Assembly (NCBI RefSeq): GCF_002934605.1
Contig: NZ_PTJC01000006.1
Span: 1,364,001-1,428,000, forward strand
Source of the DNA: Neolewinella xylanilytica
GTDB lineage: Bacteria > Bacteroidota > Bacteroidia > Chitinophagales > Saprospiraceae
Direction: 5' to 3'
DNA: 64,000 nt
A model generated the notes under the pieces. The model was not told the DNA's origin, ran no database searches, and saw only the letters and a list, made by a program, of their open reading frames with translations. Both the position numbers and the translations under genes were made by a program. Each line of letters begins with the position of its first letter. Within the stretch, counting starts at the first letter, position 1. Shown piece after piece: positions 1 through 10,189 of this stretch.

Positions 1-794
1 CGGCAAGCAGCTTAGCCGCCGATCATCCCGCGCTGGATTTTTCGGACGCCATCGACGTAACGGACACGCTGAACTACCTGCTGCCGCATAATGCCGTAAA
101 ACGGTTAGAGATGGATTATTTGCGCCGGCACGACAGCCTCGGAGTCGATCGCTTCTTCGACTTTGTGGCGGAGCGGGTGCCGAATGAAGACCTACGCTGG
201 CTCTACCAGAGTGTCTATTTGAACGAGCTGCTGTCCGGCGGGGCGTACTTGCTCACTCGCAGTGGTCCGGCCGCGGCCATCCGGGCGGTGACCGAGTTTA
301 TGGAGGGCGATACCGCGAATCCCTACCGCGATCTGTACCGCTCCGCCTACACAAGTACCCTCTCCGCCGCGGAAGGCGAAGCAGCCGCGGATATCCGATT
401 GGTTAATGCCGCCGGAGATACGCTTTCGCTGCTCGGGATAGCCGATGGACCGTTGCTCCTGGATTTCTGGGCCACCTGGTGCGCACCGTGCATCGCGGAG
501 AAGCCGCAAGTTCAGGCACTCGCCACGTACGCTCTGACTGAAGAGCTCCTGACGGTCGTCAGTATCTCGGTCGACGAACGCGGTACTCCGTGGAAGGCCT
601 ACCTCGACAGGAATCCCAACGCCCTGGTGCCGCAAGAGTACCGCGCCACCGACGTAGCGGCGGTACGCAATGCTTATCATATTACCGGCATCCCCCGTAA
701 GGTTCTGGTCGATGCACGGGGACGCATCCAGGTATCCCAAGTGGAGAGCCTGAATCCGCTGCATTTCGCAGACCTCTTGGGGTATTCTCGCTGA
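1..794 (+). CDS. TlpA-type thioredoxin-fold protein, 5' end outside the window
   Basis: The reading frame is open from the first bases of the window, so only the C-terminal part of about 264 residues is seen; the ATG at 111 is internal. The last 140 residues form a TlpA/AhpC-type thioredoxin domain with the redox motif WCAPC after LLDFWAT, followed by VVSISVDE and a cis-proline region GIPRKVLVD. Proteins of this family in Bacteroidota are exported and reduce or oxidise thiols in the periplasm, often behind a helical N-terminal domain. The visible part before the thioredoxin domain is helical and not recognised. The gene ends 55 bases before the convergent hydrolase. The family is clear; the substrate is unknown. 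Confidence 0.85.
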   Translation, partial: ASSLAADHPALDFSDAIDVTDTLNYLLPHNAVKRLEMDYLRRHDSLGVDRFFDFVAERVPNEDLRWLYQSVYLNELLSGGAYLLTRSGPAAAIRAVTEFMEGDTANPYRDLYRSAYTSTLSAAEGEAAADIRLVNAAGDTLSLLGIADGPLLLDFWATWCAPCIAEKPQVQALATYALTEELLTVVSISVDERGTPWKAYLDRNPNALVPQEYRATDVAAVRNAYHITGIPRKVLVDARGRIQVSQVESLNPLHFADLLGYSR

Positions 795-848
795 GTCAAG
801 TTCGCCACCGCGTATTCTCGAATCGCAAGGATGACCGGTTAGGTTGGC

Positions 849-2408
849 CTACTGTTCTAATTTACGCAACTGCCGCTGAGCATTCTCGTTCCCCGGAAAC
901 AACATCAGCGACCGCTCGAAGTGGTAGATGGCCCGGTCCCGAAGCCCGCGATGGAGGTAAACCGTAGCCAGGCTGTCGTGGAGATTAGCCGACTCCGGAT
1001 ACCGCTCGACGGCAAAGTCGAGTACCGCCGTACCCGCCTGCTGCTTGGCTTCGTCATCACTCAGGCCAAGCTGTAGACCAACGGTATTGAGCACGCCCTC
1101 CGGTACGGCAAAAGCTCGATGGGCCCGTCGAAAATCGGAGTACACGCTATCAATCTGGTCGTAGCCCCGTTGCCGCACGTGATCGAAAAAATCTGCCATT
1201 CCCTGTTTGGCCGCCGGGGAGGTTACCGTGGACCGGTTCATTAGCCGGTGGCCAGTCTCGAGGATTTTCGCTACGTAGACGGTGTCGTCCCACCGTTGCT
1301 GGCGAGCGTAGGTTGCCATGTACTGCAAGGTAGTAAGCACGGCTTCGCAGAGCCCCGCGTAACCCAGGTGGATGCGTTCGACAGGCCGGTCCTGCCGTTC
1401 GTCGCGGGGCGCAAACAGCAGTCCGTAGCTGGCAAATTGTCCGTGGGTAAGGTCCGGTGCTTCGAATTCGTAAGCGGGTACGTCGCGCAGGGAATCCAAA
1501 AAGGTGAATCGCTGTGCGAGGCCGGGGTCGATTCCGTCCGCCACCAGTATCGTGTCCGGTATGGGCTTTTGCCGAAAGTGAACGAAGGGCACCCGGAAAC
1601 GGGCTAGGTCGAAACCGGGTACCGCCGCCGCGACCGACGGATTATACTTGATCGTACCGTCCAGGCTGATGACGCCGTCCACGAAGCGGTTTACCATGGT
1701 GAAGGGTACGTTGCTCAGCCCACCGAAGCTAAACCCGATCGTGTAGACGTGCTCCGGGTCGGCCTGGGGCAGGCCCGCAGCCATACCGAACAGATACGCT
1801 AAGTCGCGTTGCTGGGCGCCAGCATCCTCCGAGGTTCCCCCGGTCAGCCGGAGGTTTCGCGCACCGCGGGAGGGGGCCGCAAGCACCAGGTAGCCGTGAC
1901 TGGCCAGGTACTCGCCGAGCATAAAGTTTTCGGTGGAGGAAGCTTGGTAGCTGGGCGCATATAGCACGACCGGGAATCGCCCCAACGCCGGGGTGGCCCG
2001 GCTAAACGCGCGGGTGGGGTAGGTAGCGTTCCGTTCGGTAACGCCATTGCGCGGGTAATAGAACCAATCGAGCGTGTATTCAGTAGGCAATTCCTCCCAT
2101 TCCTCCTCGTCCTTCAGCACCGATAGGTAGTCGCCGACGTGCATGCGTTCCTGCCCCGTTCCGCTGGCAGGATACCACCGACTCACCGGGATCTCCCGAA
2201 ACTGCAGGCGTTCGGTATAGTCCTGTTCCCGGCGTTACACGCGGCTACTGTCGATCCGAACTTGATGGTCAAAACCAACGGCATAATCACCGTAAGTCAG
2301 CGGGCTATTGACATAGTCTGCCTGGCCGCTAAGGGGGGTGAAGTTAACCAATGCAAAGAATGCCAAAACTCGAAGCATGGCGAACCGGTGGCGACGATAT
2401 TGTAACAT
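849..2408 (-). pseudogene. Exported alpha/beta hydrolase with C-terminal TPR, broken by one in-frame TAA
   Basis: The main part (849-2186) is an alpha/beta hydrolase of the PAF-acetylhydrolase/dienelactone hydrolase type, with the nucleophile elbow GFSFGG, a likely acid and His (DLTHGQF), and two TPR-like helices at the C-terminus (LHDSLATVYLHRGLRDRA). Its ATG/GTG lacks a signal peptide. Upstream, in the same frame, lies a signal peptide (MLRVLAFFALVNFTPLSGQA) and the usual family N-terminus (YGDYAVGF...IDSSRV). The two parts are joined across a single TAA at 2235-2237, where related proteins commonly have SR-x-Y, so a Tyr codon probably became a stop. Possible starts are 2408 or 2378. It is either a recent pseudogene, a sequencing error, or a truncated cytoplasmic product restarting near 2186. 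Confidence 0.7.
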
Positions 2409-2742
2409 GGTGGACCCGATTAGGGTATAATAATACCCTAGATCCTCCGAAAACCCCCGCTGCGCCACCTTGAAAATCATGGTGCATAGCAGTCTGTGGC
2501 CGAAACCAGCAGCCATCCATCACTGCGGAGCGCCTCGACCTGGCAAAAGGCTCGCCGAAAATGGATGGCCAGCGTGGGAATGCCTTTAGACACGGACACT
2601 GCCACTGACACGGGGGCGGTCGGGGCGCCAAAAAGTGGAGATCGCCAGTCGCGAACCCTGGGTCGGGAGTGCAATGAAATGGTCCGGCGGGGGAAGCCTG
2701 AAAATCCCCTAGTTTACATGATGAACGTACGGGTTCTACGCC
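2409..2742. other. Intergenic region between two divergent broken hydrolase genes
   Basis: No convincing gene was seen. It contains a 20-base palindrome at 2421-2440 next to the hydrolase start and, at the far end, the promoter of the M28 peptidase gene. Short open frames here are antisense to each other and resemble nothing known. Confidence 0.5.
2421..2440. promoter_or_regulatory. 20-base palindrome upstream of the alpha/beta hydrolase gene
   Basis: Arms TAGGGTAT (2421-2428) and ATACCCTA (2433-2440) are perfectly complementary around a 4-base AT spacer. It lies 12 bases before the upstream start codon at 2408, where an operator is expected. No T-run follows, so it is less like a terminator. 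The binding protein is unknown. Confidence 0.4.
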
Positions 2743-2774
2743 CTTGTCGCATATCGCTCATCCAGCTATCTTTG
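2743..2774 (+). promoter_or_regulatory. Bacteroidota-type promoter of the M28 peptidase gene
   Basis: CTTG (2743-2746), 20 bases, then TATCTTTG (2767-2774) match the -33/-7 pattern of the primary sigma factor in Bacteroidota. The ATG at 2780 follows only 5 bases later, so the transcript would be nearly leaderless. Confidence 0.55.
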
Positions 2775-2779
2775 GAAGC

Positions 2780-4720
2780 ATGAGCCTCACCCATTTGATC
2801 TGCACTCTGGTAGTTCTTGGCTTGGTGGTAAGTGGATACGCCCAGTACCGTTGCGTCCCCTGTGACTTAACTTGTGATACGCTGTATTTTCGCAACCCTG
2901 GTCGGTGTCCCCACTGTGACATGGAAGTAGTAGCCGAGGCAGGACCGAGCGTGTCTTCCACTTCCTTAGAATCGATTCAGCAAAAGGTCGACGGTGACAG
3001 ATTGATGCGCACCATCAGCTACCTGGCTGATGTACATGGTCCCCGACTACTTGGTACGCCCAACTATTACAATGCCGTGGAGTGGCTGCGCGGGGAACTG
3101 AAAACCTACGGTGTCGATACCGTATAAACTGAAACCTTTGATGATGGTCACCGGGGGTGGAATGTACTCGATCACCACCTCGCCGTCACAGCTCCCGCTC
3201 GATTCTCGGTGCGCGGCTATCCTCTTGCTTACAGTTCCGGCACGAACGGGCAGCAGGAGGGGGAAGTTCTGATCGTCGACCAACTTCAAGACCTGCATAA
3301 TTTTCCGGGAACGCTGGATGGAAAGGTAGTACTGGTCAACGGTAGCTACCGACCAAACCGCAGCCTGGAAGGGGAGGTGACGCGCAGACTCTCGGTGACT
3401 GACCGCCTGGCAATTACGGCCAACCCCGACCCGAATGATGTTCAGGTGGGCTACCACGGTCGACGTTCCACTACCGATGTCTTCGACTACCGGGAAAAGA
3501 GGAAAAAAGAGCGGCAGGAGATCCTACAGTTCGCGGCCAACCAGGGGGTGATCGCGTTGGTGGAAGCCAGTTCAGCGCCCTATGGTGTGCTCCATGCTGA
3601 TGGCAACACGCTGCTTCCATCATTTGATAAAGTGGGAGACTTCAAGCCGCTGCCATCCTTCGTGATCAGCAATGAAAGCTTCGGGCGGATTACCCGTCTG
3701 GTCGATATGGGGCTACCGGTACGGCTGTCTCTGCAATCCAAAGTCACATACTTTGAAGAGCCGAAATTTAATGTCAATCTCATCGCGGAAATCCGGGGGA
3801 GGGACCATTCATTAGGTACCGAAGTCATCACCGTAGGAGCACATCTAGATAGTTGGCACGCAGGCACCGGTGCGGTAGATAACGCTTCTAACTGTGCAGT
3901 ACTAGTGGAGGCCTTCAGAGTACTTCAAGTCCTCAACGTCCAACCTAAGCGAACCATCAGGCTGATGCTGTGGGGCGGCGAGGAACAGGTCTTTGCGGGC
4001 TCCCGGCGCTACGTTGAGGATAACATCGGCAGCTTCACTACCGGCCTTGCTCAGCCGGGCAATCACGACCATTCCGTGTACTTAAACCTGGACAATGGCG
4101 CTGGCAAGGTCAGGGGACTCTACCTCATGGGCAACCGGGAGATCGAGCCCTACTTGAAGGCCTATCTGGCGCCCTTTCCGGAGAGTAATACGCTGACCAT
4201 ACAGTACGCGAACCAGACGGATCACGAACTCTTTGACTATCACAACGTCCCGGCCTTCCAGTTCATTCAGGACCCGCTAGACTACATTCCCCTGGTGCAT
4301 CACACCGATTTGGATCTCTACGAGTACGTTCCCGAAAAGGATCAGGTGTACAATGCTCAATTAGTCGCCTACCTATTGATACAACTGGCAAATGAGCAAG
4401 AAGCGATGCCGCGTAAGCGGTACAACCATCCCGTAGCCAGTCGTACGGGTAACTCCCGGTTTTTTCTCCCGGGTTATGCAGGCAGTGAGCGCGTGTACCT
4501 TACCGGTAGCTTTAATAATTGGGCCATGTTTTCGACGCCAATGTACCGAGTGAATGGCGGGTGGGAAACGTACCTTGATCTAGACGCCGGCAAACATTAC
4601 TACAAATTCATTGTAGATGAAAACTGGACGAGCGAGCCGACGGTTCCAGCGGACGAGCTCGAGCGGGACGGGAAGGGTCACGGAGGGCTGTCAGTGATTC
4701 ACGTCGCCAGGGAAAAGTAG
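2780..4720 (+). pseudogene. Exported M28 aminopeptidase with zinc-ribbon start and CBM48-like end, broken by one in-frame TAA
   Basis: A signal peptide (LICTLVVLGLVVSGYAQ) is followed by a small Cys cluster (CVPCDLTC...CPHC) of the zinc-ribbon type and the start of an M28 peptidase. A TAA at 3125-3127 interrupts the frame after GVDTV, and the same frame continues with TETFDDGHRGW and the whole metallopeptidase. Metal-site segments are GAHLDSWHAGTGAVDNA, GGEEQVFAGSRRYV, YLNLDNG and PLVHHTDLD. The last 90 residues (VYLTGSFNNWAMFS...GKHYYKFIVDENW) are an AMPK/CBM48-like glycogen-binding fold, an unusual partner for this peptidase. Without readthrough the 3' part could start only at an internal codon near 3209 and would lack a signal peptide. 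Confidence 0.7.
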
Positions 4721-5404
4721 GGGATAATTCGATTGGTGGGGAAGCCCCTTCCACCCCTGCTTAACACCCGGGTACTTCTAAGCTCGACTCAAGTACGTAA
4801 GTTTCAACCAAGCCTGCCCACTATAATTATACTAGGTAAATATAAATCGCCCTGTTTAGTAGTGGCGGAGTAGGACACGTCTATTCTGATTCGAGGAGCA
4901 CTTGGAAACCGGGACATCGAATAAGACAGCAACGCCATCAAACCTTTGGTACGGCCACTAGCGCTAGGGTGGAAACACTGCTTGTTCTTCGGCCTTACCG
5001 CTACGGGAAAAGGAGCCATCCGCTACACCTTGCTAACGACCTGAGAAGCCATGCGCATGGGAAAAATGGGGGTGGCTGACAACTTCCGCATCAATCACGA
5101 GCAACTGTTTTGTCAATAGACACGAGACCGGCGGGTGGCTCAACAACGGGGTAGATGACCACCTCACTGACAACCAGTTACCTCCCGCCGGCACTCCTCC
5201 TGCGGTGATCATTCTCCAGCCGATTCGAGCGGGGTGGTAAGAAAGGAATCGCTCTTGAGAGGTCCCAAACATATGCGTAATGTGAACTGTACATAGTTTT
5301 GCCCGCCCCAGGCACCTCGTTTGGGCGATGGGGCCACTTCAGAAATTGTGTTACCTTACTACCGGCGCATCAGCGTCAAATAAAAAAAGCATAAAATTTA
5401 AGAC
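4721..5404. other. 684-base gene-poor region
   Basis: Both strands were read and no recognisable protein or RNA gene was found. The open frames of 71 and 79 codons on the minus strand resemble no family, and their start regions have no promoter-like element. Composition is locally AT-richer than the core genes. An imperfect GGTGG/CCACC hairpin at about 4735-4757 could terminate the upstream gene. Confidence 0.5.
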
Positions 5405-6031
5405 ATGAAGCTTGATAAGATCTTTGAGAAGAATAGTGCATGGGTAAGTGAAAAATTAAATGTCGATCCAGACTACTTCACCAACATGTCAAAAGGACAA
5501 AGTCCTGAAATTCTTTATGTCGGTTGCTCCGACAGCAGAGTTTCGGCAGAGGAACTAATGGGACTCGGCCCCGGTGATGTATTTGTACATCGAAACATCG
5601 CCAATATGGTTCCCAACACCGATTTAAGTTCGATGTCGGTGATTGATTATGCAGTCTCCCATCTTAAAGTCAAACACGTTGTAGTATGTGGCCATTATTA
5701 CTGTGGGGGAGTAAAGGCAGCCATGGAATCTGCTGACCTCGGCATTTTGAACCCCTGGTTAAGAAATATCCGTGATGTATACCGGACGCATAGAGCGGAA
5801 TTAAACGGTATTACGGACGAAGAAGCAAAATACAAGCGTTTAGTGGAGCTGAATGTACAGGAGCAATGCGTGAACGTAATTAAAACGGCGTCGGTCCAAA
5901 AGGCGAATAACGAACGGGGCATACTTGTCCACGGATGGGTGTTTGACATTCATTCCGGCAAACTTATCGATCTTAAAATCGACTTCGGGAAGATTTTACA
6001 AGATATCATGGAGATTTATCGCCTTGCCTAA
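5405..6031 (+). CDS. can: Beta-class carbonic anhydrase
   Basis: This 208-residue protein interconverts CO2 and bicarbonate in the cytoplasm. The zinc site is complete: Cys41 and Asp43-Arg45 in CSDSR, then His97 and Cys100 in GHYYCGG. The length matches bacterial Can/CynT proteins. The ATG follows an A-rich leader, a common arrangement in Bacteroidota. Codon choice (many AAA, ATT, TTA, GAA) is clearly more AT-rich than the genes around 6500-12000, and the gene stands alone between two gene-free stretches, which suggests a separate history such as recent acquisition. It has no operon partner, so nothing in the context narrows its role. Confidence 0.93.
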   Translation: MKLDKIFEKNSAWVSEKLNVDPDYFTNMSKGQSPEILYVGCSDSRVSAEELMGLGPGDVFVHRNIANMVPNTDLSSMSVIDYAVSHLKVKHVVVCGHYYCGGVKAAMESADLGILNPWLRNIRDVYRTHRAELNGITDEEAKYKRLVELNVQEQCVNVIKTASVQKANNERGILVHGWVFDIHSGKLIDLKIDFGKILQDIMEIYRLA

Positions 6032-6437
6032 TGGTCGAGAAGCTAAGCTGGGCGAGCGAATAAAAACCGCGCATACCAATAGCTACCTGAGGCTTACAGT
6101 TGGGAAGGCCAACGTTACGTTGGGAACCCAAAGCCCGTATTTACTTCGGCTTTCAACCATTATATATACATACGGGCATTAAAAATGCAGTAAGGTTGTA
6201 GCTTTTCATAGCTCACAAAGCTGAAATGGTAAATACATGCCTCGGCCGCATGACTTCCTTCTCAAAAGCTTCGGAAAATTCGTAACGAACTTCATTAATT
6301 ATTTTTTCCCTGATCCGCTGCGTTGCCCGTTCGATCGGCCCACGAGAAAAGCGACTTGCTAGCCGGCCGAACCTCCAGCTAGGTTGCCGTCTACTATGTC
6401 GAGCACCCCGCTCCAAGCCGTAGGAGGTACCCCAACC
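6032..6437. other. Gene-poor spacer between carbonic anhydrase and moaE
   Basis: No reliable gene. A 67-codon minus-strand frame at 6213-6416 starts 21 bases after moaE and has a plausible helical, charged sequence (RIREKIINEVRYEFSEAF), but it matches nothing recognised and its N-terminal half is low-complexity Arg/Ser. It could be a degraded gene end. Confidence 0.4.
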
Positions 6438-6872
6438 TTACGGTCGCGCATTCAGCCAGTGACTGCCGTCCGGCCGGAATTCTTTTTTCCAGATCGGAAC
6501 GTGCTTTTTCAGCTCGTCGATCACGAATTCGCATCCTTCGAAGGCGGGTTTGCGATGGACGCTGCTGACGGCTACGATCACGGCCACGTCACCGATCGCC
6601 AGATCGCCGGTACGGTGGTATAGGGCTACGGCGTGTAGGCCAAATTTTTCCCGGGCGGCAACGGCAATCTTGCGCATCTCCTTGATGGCCATGGGGGCGT
6701 AGGCTTCGAATTCGAGGTGGGTGACCGTTTCACCCAGGTTGAGGTCGCGGATGGTGCCGACGAAGAAACACAGGCCGCCGCAGGATGGGTGTGCTACGAA
6801 GTCGCGACACTGATCCAGGGAAAGCGGCTGGTCGCTGAGCAAAATATCGTGGTGTACGTCGGGCTTATCCAC
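6438..6872 (-). CDS. moaE: Molybdopterin synthase catalytic subunit MoaE
   Basis: MoaE is the large subunit of molybdopterin synthase, which adds two sulfurs carried by MoaD to cyclic pyranopterin monophosphate. The 144-residue protein has the family pattern: GGLCFFVGTIRD, LEFEAYAPMA, LYHRTGDLAIGD, then VSSVHRKPAFEGCEF and VPIWKKE, which supply the catalytic lysines and basic pocket. The start is GTG at 6872, overlapping the end of moaD by 8 bases, so the two are translationally coupled as expected for a heterotetramer. It is last in the TauE-moaD-moaE operon. Other moa genes are not in the window. Confidence 0.95.
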   Translation of the reverse strand: MDKPDVHHDILLSDQPLSLDQCRDFVAHPSCGGLCFFVGTIRDLNLGETVTHLEFEAYAPMAIKEMRKIAVAAREKFGLHAVALYHRTGDLAIGDVAVIVAVSSVHRKPAFEGCEFVIDELKKHVPIWKKEFRPDGSHWLNARP

Positions 6873-7101
6873 CGGCTACGGGAGGTATGATGACCAATTC
6901 GTCGCCGGGGGTAATCCGTTCCTCGTCGCGGGCGTATTCCTCATTGCGGGCGATGGCGAAAGAAACCAATTCGCCAAATCCGGGGTAAGCCGTCACGAGC
7001 CTTTGCCGGAGGTCACCGATGGTAATCCCCTCGAGGTCTTCCAGGTGCAGGCTGGAGCCGCCGGCGATGTCGCGGGCCGCGCCAAAGCAGTGAATCTTCA
7101 T
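6865..7101 (-). CDS. moaD: Molybdopterin synthase sulfur carrier subunit MoaD
   Basis: A 78-residue ubiquitin-fold sulfur carrier beginning MKIHCFGAARDIAGG and ending in the diagnostic VAGG. The terminal Gly is adenylated and thiocarboxylated, then donates sulfur in the MoaE active site. The ATG at 7101 overlaps the TGA of the upstream membrane protein gene as ATGA, and its own stop overlaps moaE, so all three genes form one tightly coupled operon. Longer readings upstream of 7101 have no conserved sequence and overlap the TauE gene in another frame. Confidence 0.93.
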   Translation of the reverse strand: MKIHCFGAARDIAGGSSLHLEDLEGITIGDLRQRLVTAYPGFGELVSFAIARNEEYARDEERITPGDELVIIPPVAGG

Positions 7102-7877
7102 AGGTTGATGAGCCAGTTCGACCATACTAACCGGGTGCCCACCAAAAGGATGAGCAGGGCGGCTACATTTCGGATGGTCCGGGGGGTGAAACGATCGAGG
7201 GTCAGTCGGGTGCCGAGGTAGCCACCGGCCCCCACCGCCAGGACCAGGACCGCGGTAAGTCCGGGGCGCCACTCCAATCCAACGCTGAACTGACCGGCCA
7301 GGCCCGCCAGGGAGTTAAGTGCAATGAACAGGCTTGTCGTCGCCGCGATGGCCCGCGCTTCCGCCCAGCGGCTAAGAAACAGCATCGGGGAGAGGAAAAT
7401 TCCGCCCCCGATGCCGACCACTCCCGAAGCGAAACCAACCAGCACGCCGATGGCAACGGCTACGGCACCCGCGCCCCGGCGCCCCCCTTTTTCTGCCGCT
7501 TTGGCCGTTTTGGCCGTACCGAATAGCATGAGCAGCCCCGCCAGCAAGAGCAGCAGGCCGAGCATCAATAAGTACTGTTGACGGGGTAACACCACCCGCC
7601 CCCCCAAAAAAGCCGCGGGCATGCTGGCCAGGATGAGGGGCAAGGCCCGGCGCCACGGGGTCACCCCCGCACGGGCGAAGGACCAGCTGCCACTGCCGGT
7701 GACGACCAGGTTGCAGATGAGCGCGATGGGACGAATGGCACCGGTCGGCAGCCCGGATAAGGCGAGGACGGCCAGGTAGCTGCTCCCGCCACCGAAGCCG
7801 GCCGATGCGTAGAGCAACGCGATACAGAAGAAAGCGGGCAGCAGCCAGTAGTCCACGAAGAAGGAATTTCGTTCCAA
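7098..7877 (-). CDS. TauE/SafE-family membrane transporter
   Basis: A polytopic inner-membrane protein of about 259 residues with the internal duplication typical of TauE/SafE (DUF81): ASAGFGGGSSYLA near the N-terminus and GFASGVVGIGGGIFLSP in the second half, each followed by hydrophobic helices. The family exports sulfite, sulfoacetate or other organosulfur compounds. Here the gene is the first of an operon with moaD and moaE, suggesting a link with sulfur or molybdenum metabolism, but the substrate cannot be read from sequence. The first codon at 7877 is TTG; a GTG at 7856 is an equally good start. It diverges from nth with 57 bases between them. Confidence 0.85.
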   Translation of the reverse strand: MERNSFFVDYWLLPAFFCIALLYASAGFGGGSSYLAVLALSGLPTGAIRPIALICNLVVTGSGSWSFARAGVTPWRRALPLILASMPAAFLGGRVVLPRQQYLLMLGLLLLLAGLLMLFGTAKTAKAAEKGGRRGAGAVAVAIGVLVGFASGVVGIGGGIFLSPMLFLSRWAEARAIAATTSLFIALNSLAGLAGQFSVGLEWRPGLTAVLVLAVGAGGYLGTRLTLDRFTPRTIRNVAALLILLVGTRLVWSNWLINL

Positions 7878-7934
7878 ACCTAATCAAAGCCGGGCAATCC
7901 GGAACCTGGGGCCCCGCTTGCGACATCGGCTAGT

Positions 7935-8615
7935 ATGGATGAGCGGCTGCGTGCTTTGGAAATCGATGACATACTGTGCACGACCTACGGTGCCCCCTTC
8001 GTACCATTCAGTACCCGTGACCCGCTGAGCGAACTGGTCAACGCCCTGCTGTCGCACCGGACGAAGAACGCCGTGACCCGGATGGCGTACGGCCGGCTGC
8101 TAGAGGTTTTTCCCGACTGGGAACAAGTGATCGACGCGCCCACGGACCGGCTGCAGGAAGCCATCGCCGCGGTGACCTATCCCGAGGTCAAAGCCCCGCG
8201 GATCCAGGAAGCATTGCGGCAGGTGAAAGCGCGCAGCGGGCGGGGCCTCTCACTGGATTTTCTGGCTGACCTTTCGGTGCAGGAGGCCCGCGACTGGCTG
8301 GAAGCCATTCCCGGGGTAGGGGCAAAGACCAGCGCGGCCGTGCTGAGCTTCAGCCGCCTGCGCATGCCGGCGCTGGTAGTGGATACCCACCACCTCCGGG
8401 TGGCCCAGCGCATCGGCCTGGTGCCCCCGAAAGCAACCCTGGACAAGGCCGCCGGAATGCTTCAGGCTTACCTCCCGGCCGATTGGGACGGGCAACGGGT
8501 GTACGATTCTCACCAGGGGTTCATGCGCCATGGCCAGCGGGTATGCCACTGGAAGGGCCCCGACTGTGCGCACTGTGTGGTAAACCGGCTTTGTGACTTT
8601 GCGCGGAAGGAATAG
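7935..8615 (+). CDS. nth: Endonuclease III-like DNA glycosylase/AP lyase
   Basis: A 226-residue HhH-GPD protein that removes oxidised pyrimidines in base excision repair. The helix-hairpin-helix is IPGVGAKTSAAVLSF with the catalytic Lys, and the catalytic Asp lies in VVDTHHLRV. The C-terminus carries the 4Fe-4S loop C-x6-C-x2-C-x5-C (CHWKGPDCAHCVVNRLC). The usual LLSxQTxD segment reads LLSHRTKN, so it belongs to a branch of the family and its substrate preference may differ from E. coli Nth. It is transcribed away from the molybdopterin operon and is followed by asnS on the same strand after 42 bases. Confidence 0.9.
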   Translation: MDERLRALEIDDILCTTYGAPFVPFSTRDPLSELVNALLSHRTKNAVTRMAYGRLLEVFPDWEQVIDAPTDRLQEAIAAVTYPEVKAPRIQEALRQVKARSGRGLSLDFLADLSVQEARDWLEAIPGVGAKTSAAVLSFSRLRMPALVVDTHHLRVAQRIGLVPPKATLDKAAGMLQAYLPADWDGQRVYDSHQGFMRHGQRVCHWKGPDCAHCVVNRLCDFARKE

Positions 8616-8630
8616 CCGCCGCCCGTTTGC

Positions 8631-8638
8631 TACCTTTG
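8631..8638 (+). promoter_or_regulatory. -7 element upstream of asnS
   Basis: TACCTTTG matches the Bacteroidota -7 consensus TAnnTTTG and ends 19 bases before the asnS ATG. No TTTG at the proper -33 spacing was seen. Confidence 0.4.
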
Positions 8639-8657
8639 CGGGCCAAAATCAGCCTCC

Positions 8658-10091
<1,434 letters not shown>

Positions 10092-10098
10092 ACGACAG

Positions 10099-10187
10099 AA
10101 TGGGTGAATGACTGAGTAAGTGAATGGGACCGCAGCTACTGCGCGTAATTCACCAATTCAGTCCTTCACTAATTCACCAATTGAAAG
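10099..10187. repeat. Short-period repeats between asnS and hemC
   Basis: On the plus strand GTGAATGACTGAGTAAGTGAAT is followed 30 bases later by two copies of AATTCACCAATT separated by CAGTCCTTCACT. The first part is roughly complementary to the second, so the region could fold as an imperfect hairpin, and within each half the unit GTGAAT-n-A recurs. It may act as a terminator of asnS or simply be an intergenic repeat of this genome. Confidence 0.4.
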
Positions 10188-10189
10188 AT

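Noticed and set aside
2235-3127. Recoding of TAA as a sense codon
   Set aside because: Many intact genes here end in TAA (for example asnS and hemC), and no hairpin or other recoding signal was recognised next to either stop.
6213-6416. 67-codon minus-strand frame just after moaE
   Set aside because: Half plausible, half low-complexity; no match and no conserved neighbour, so it is mentioned only within the spacer entry.
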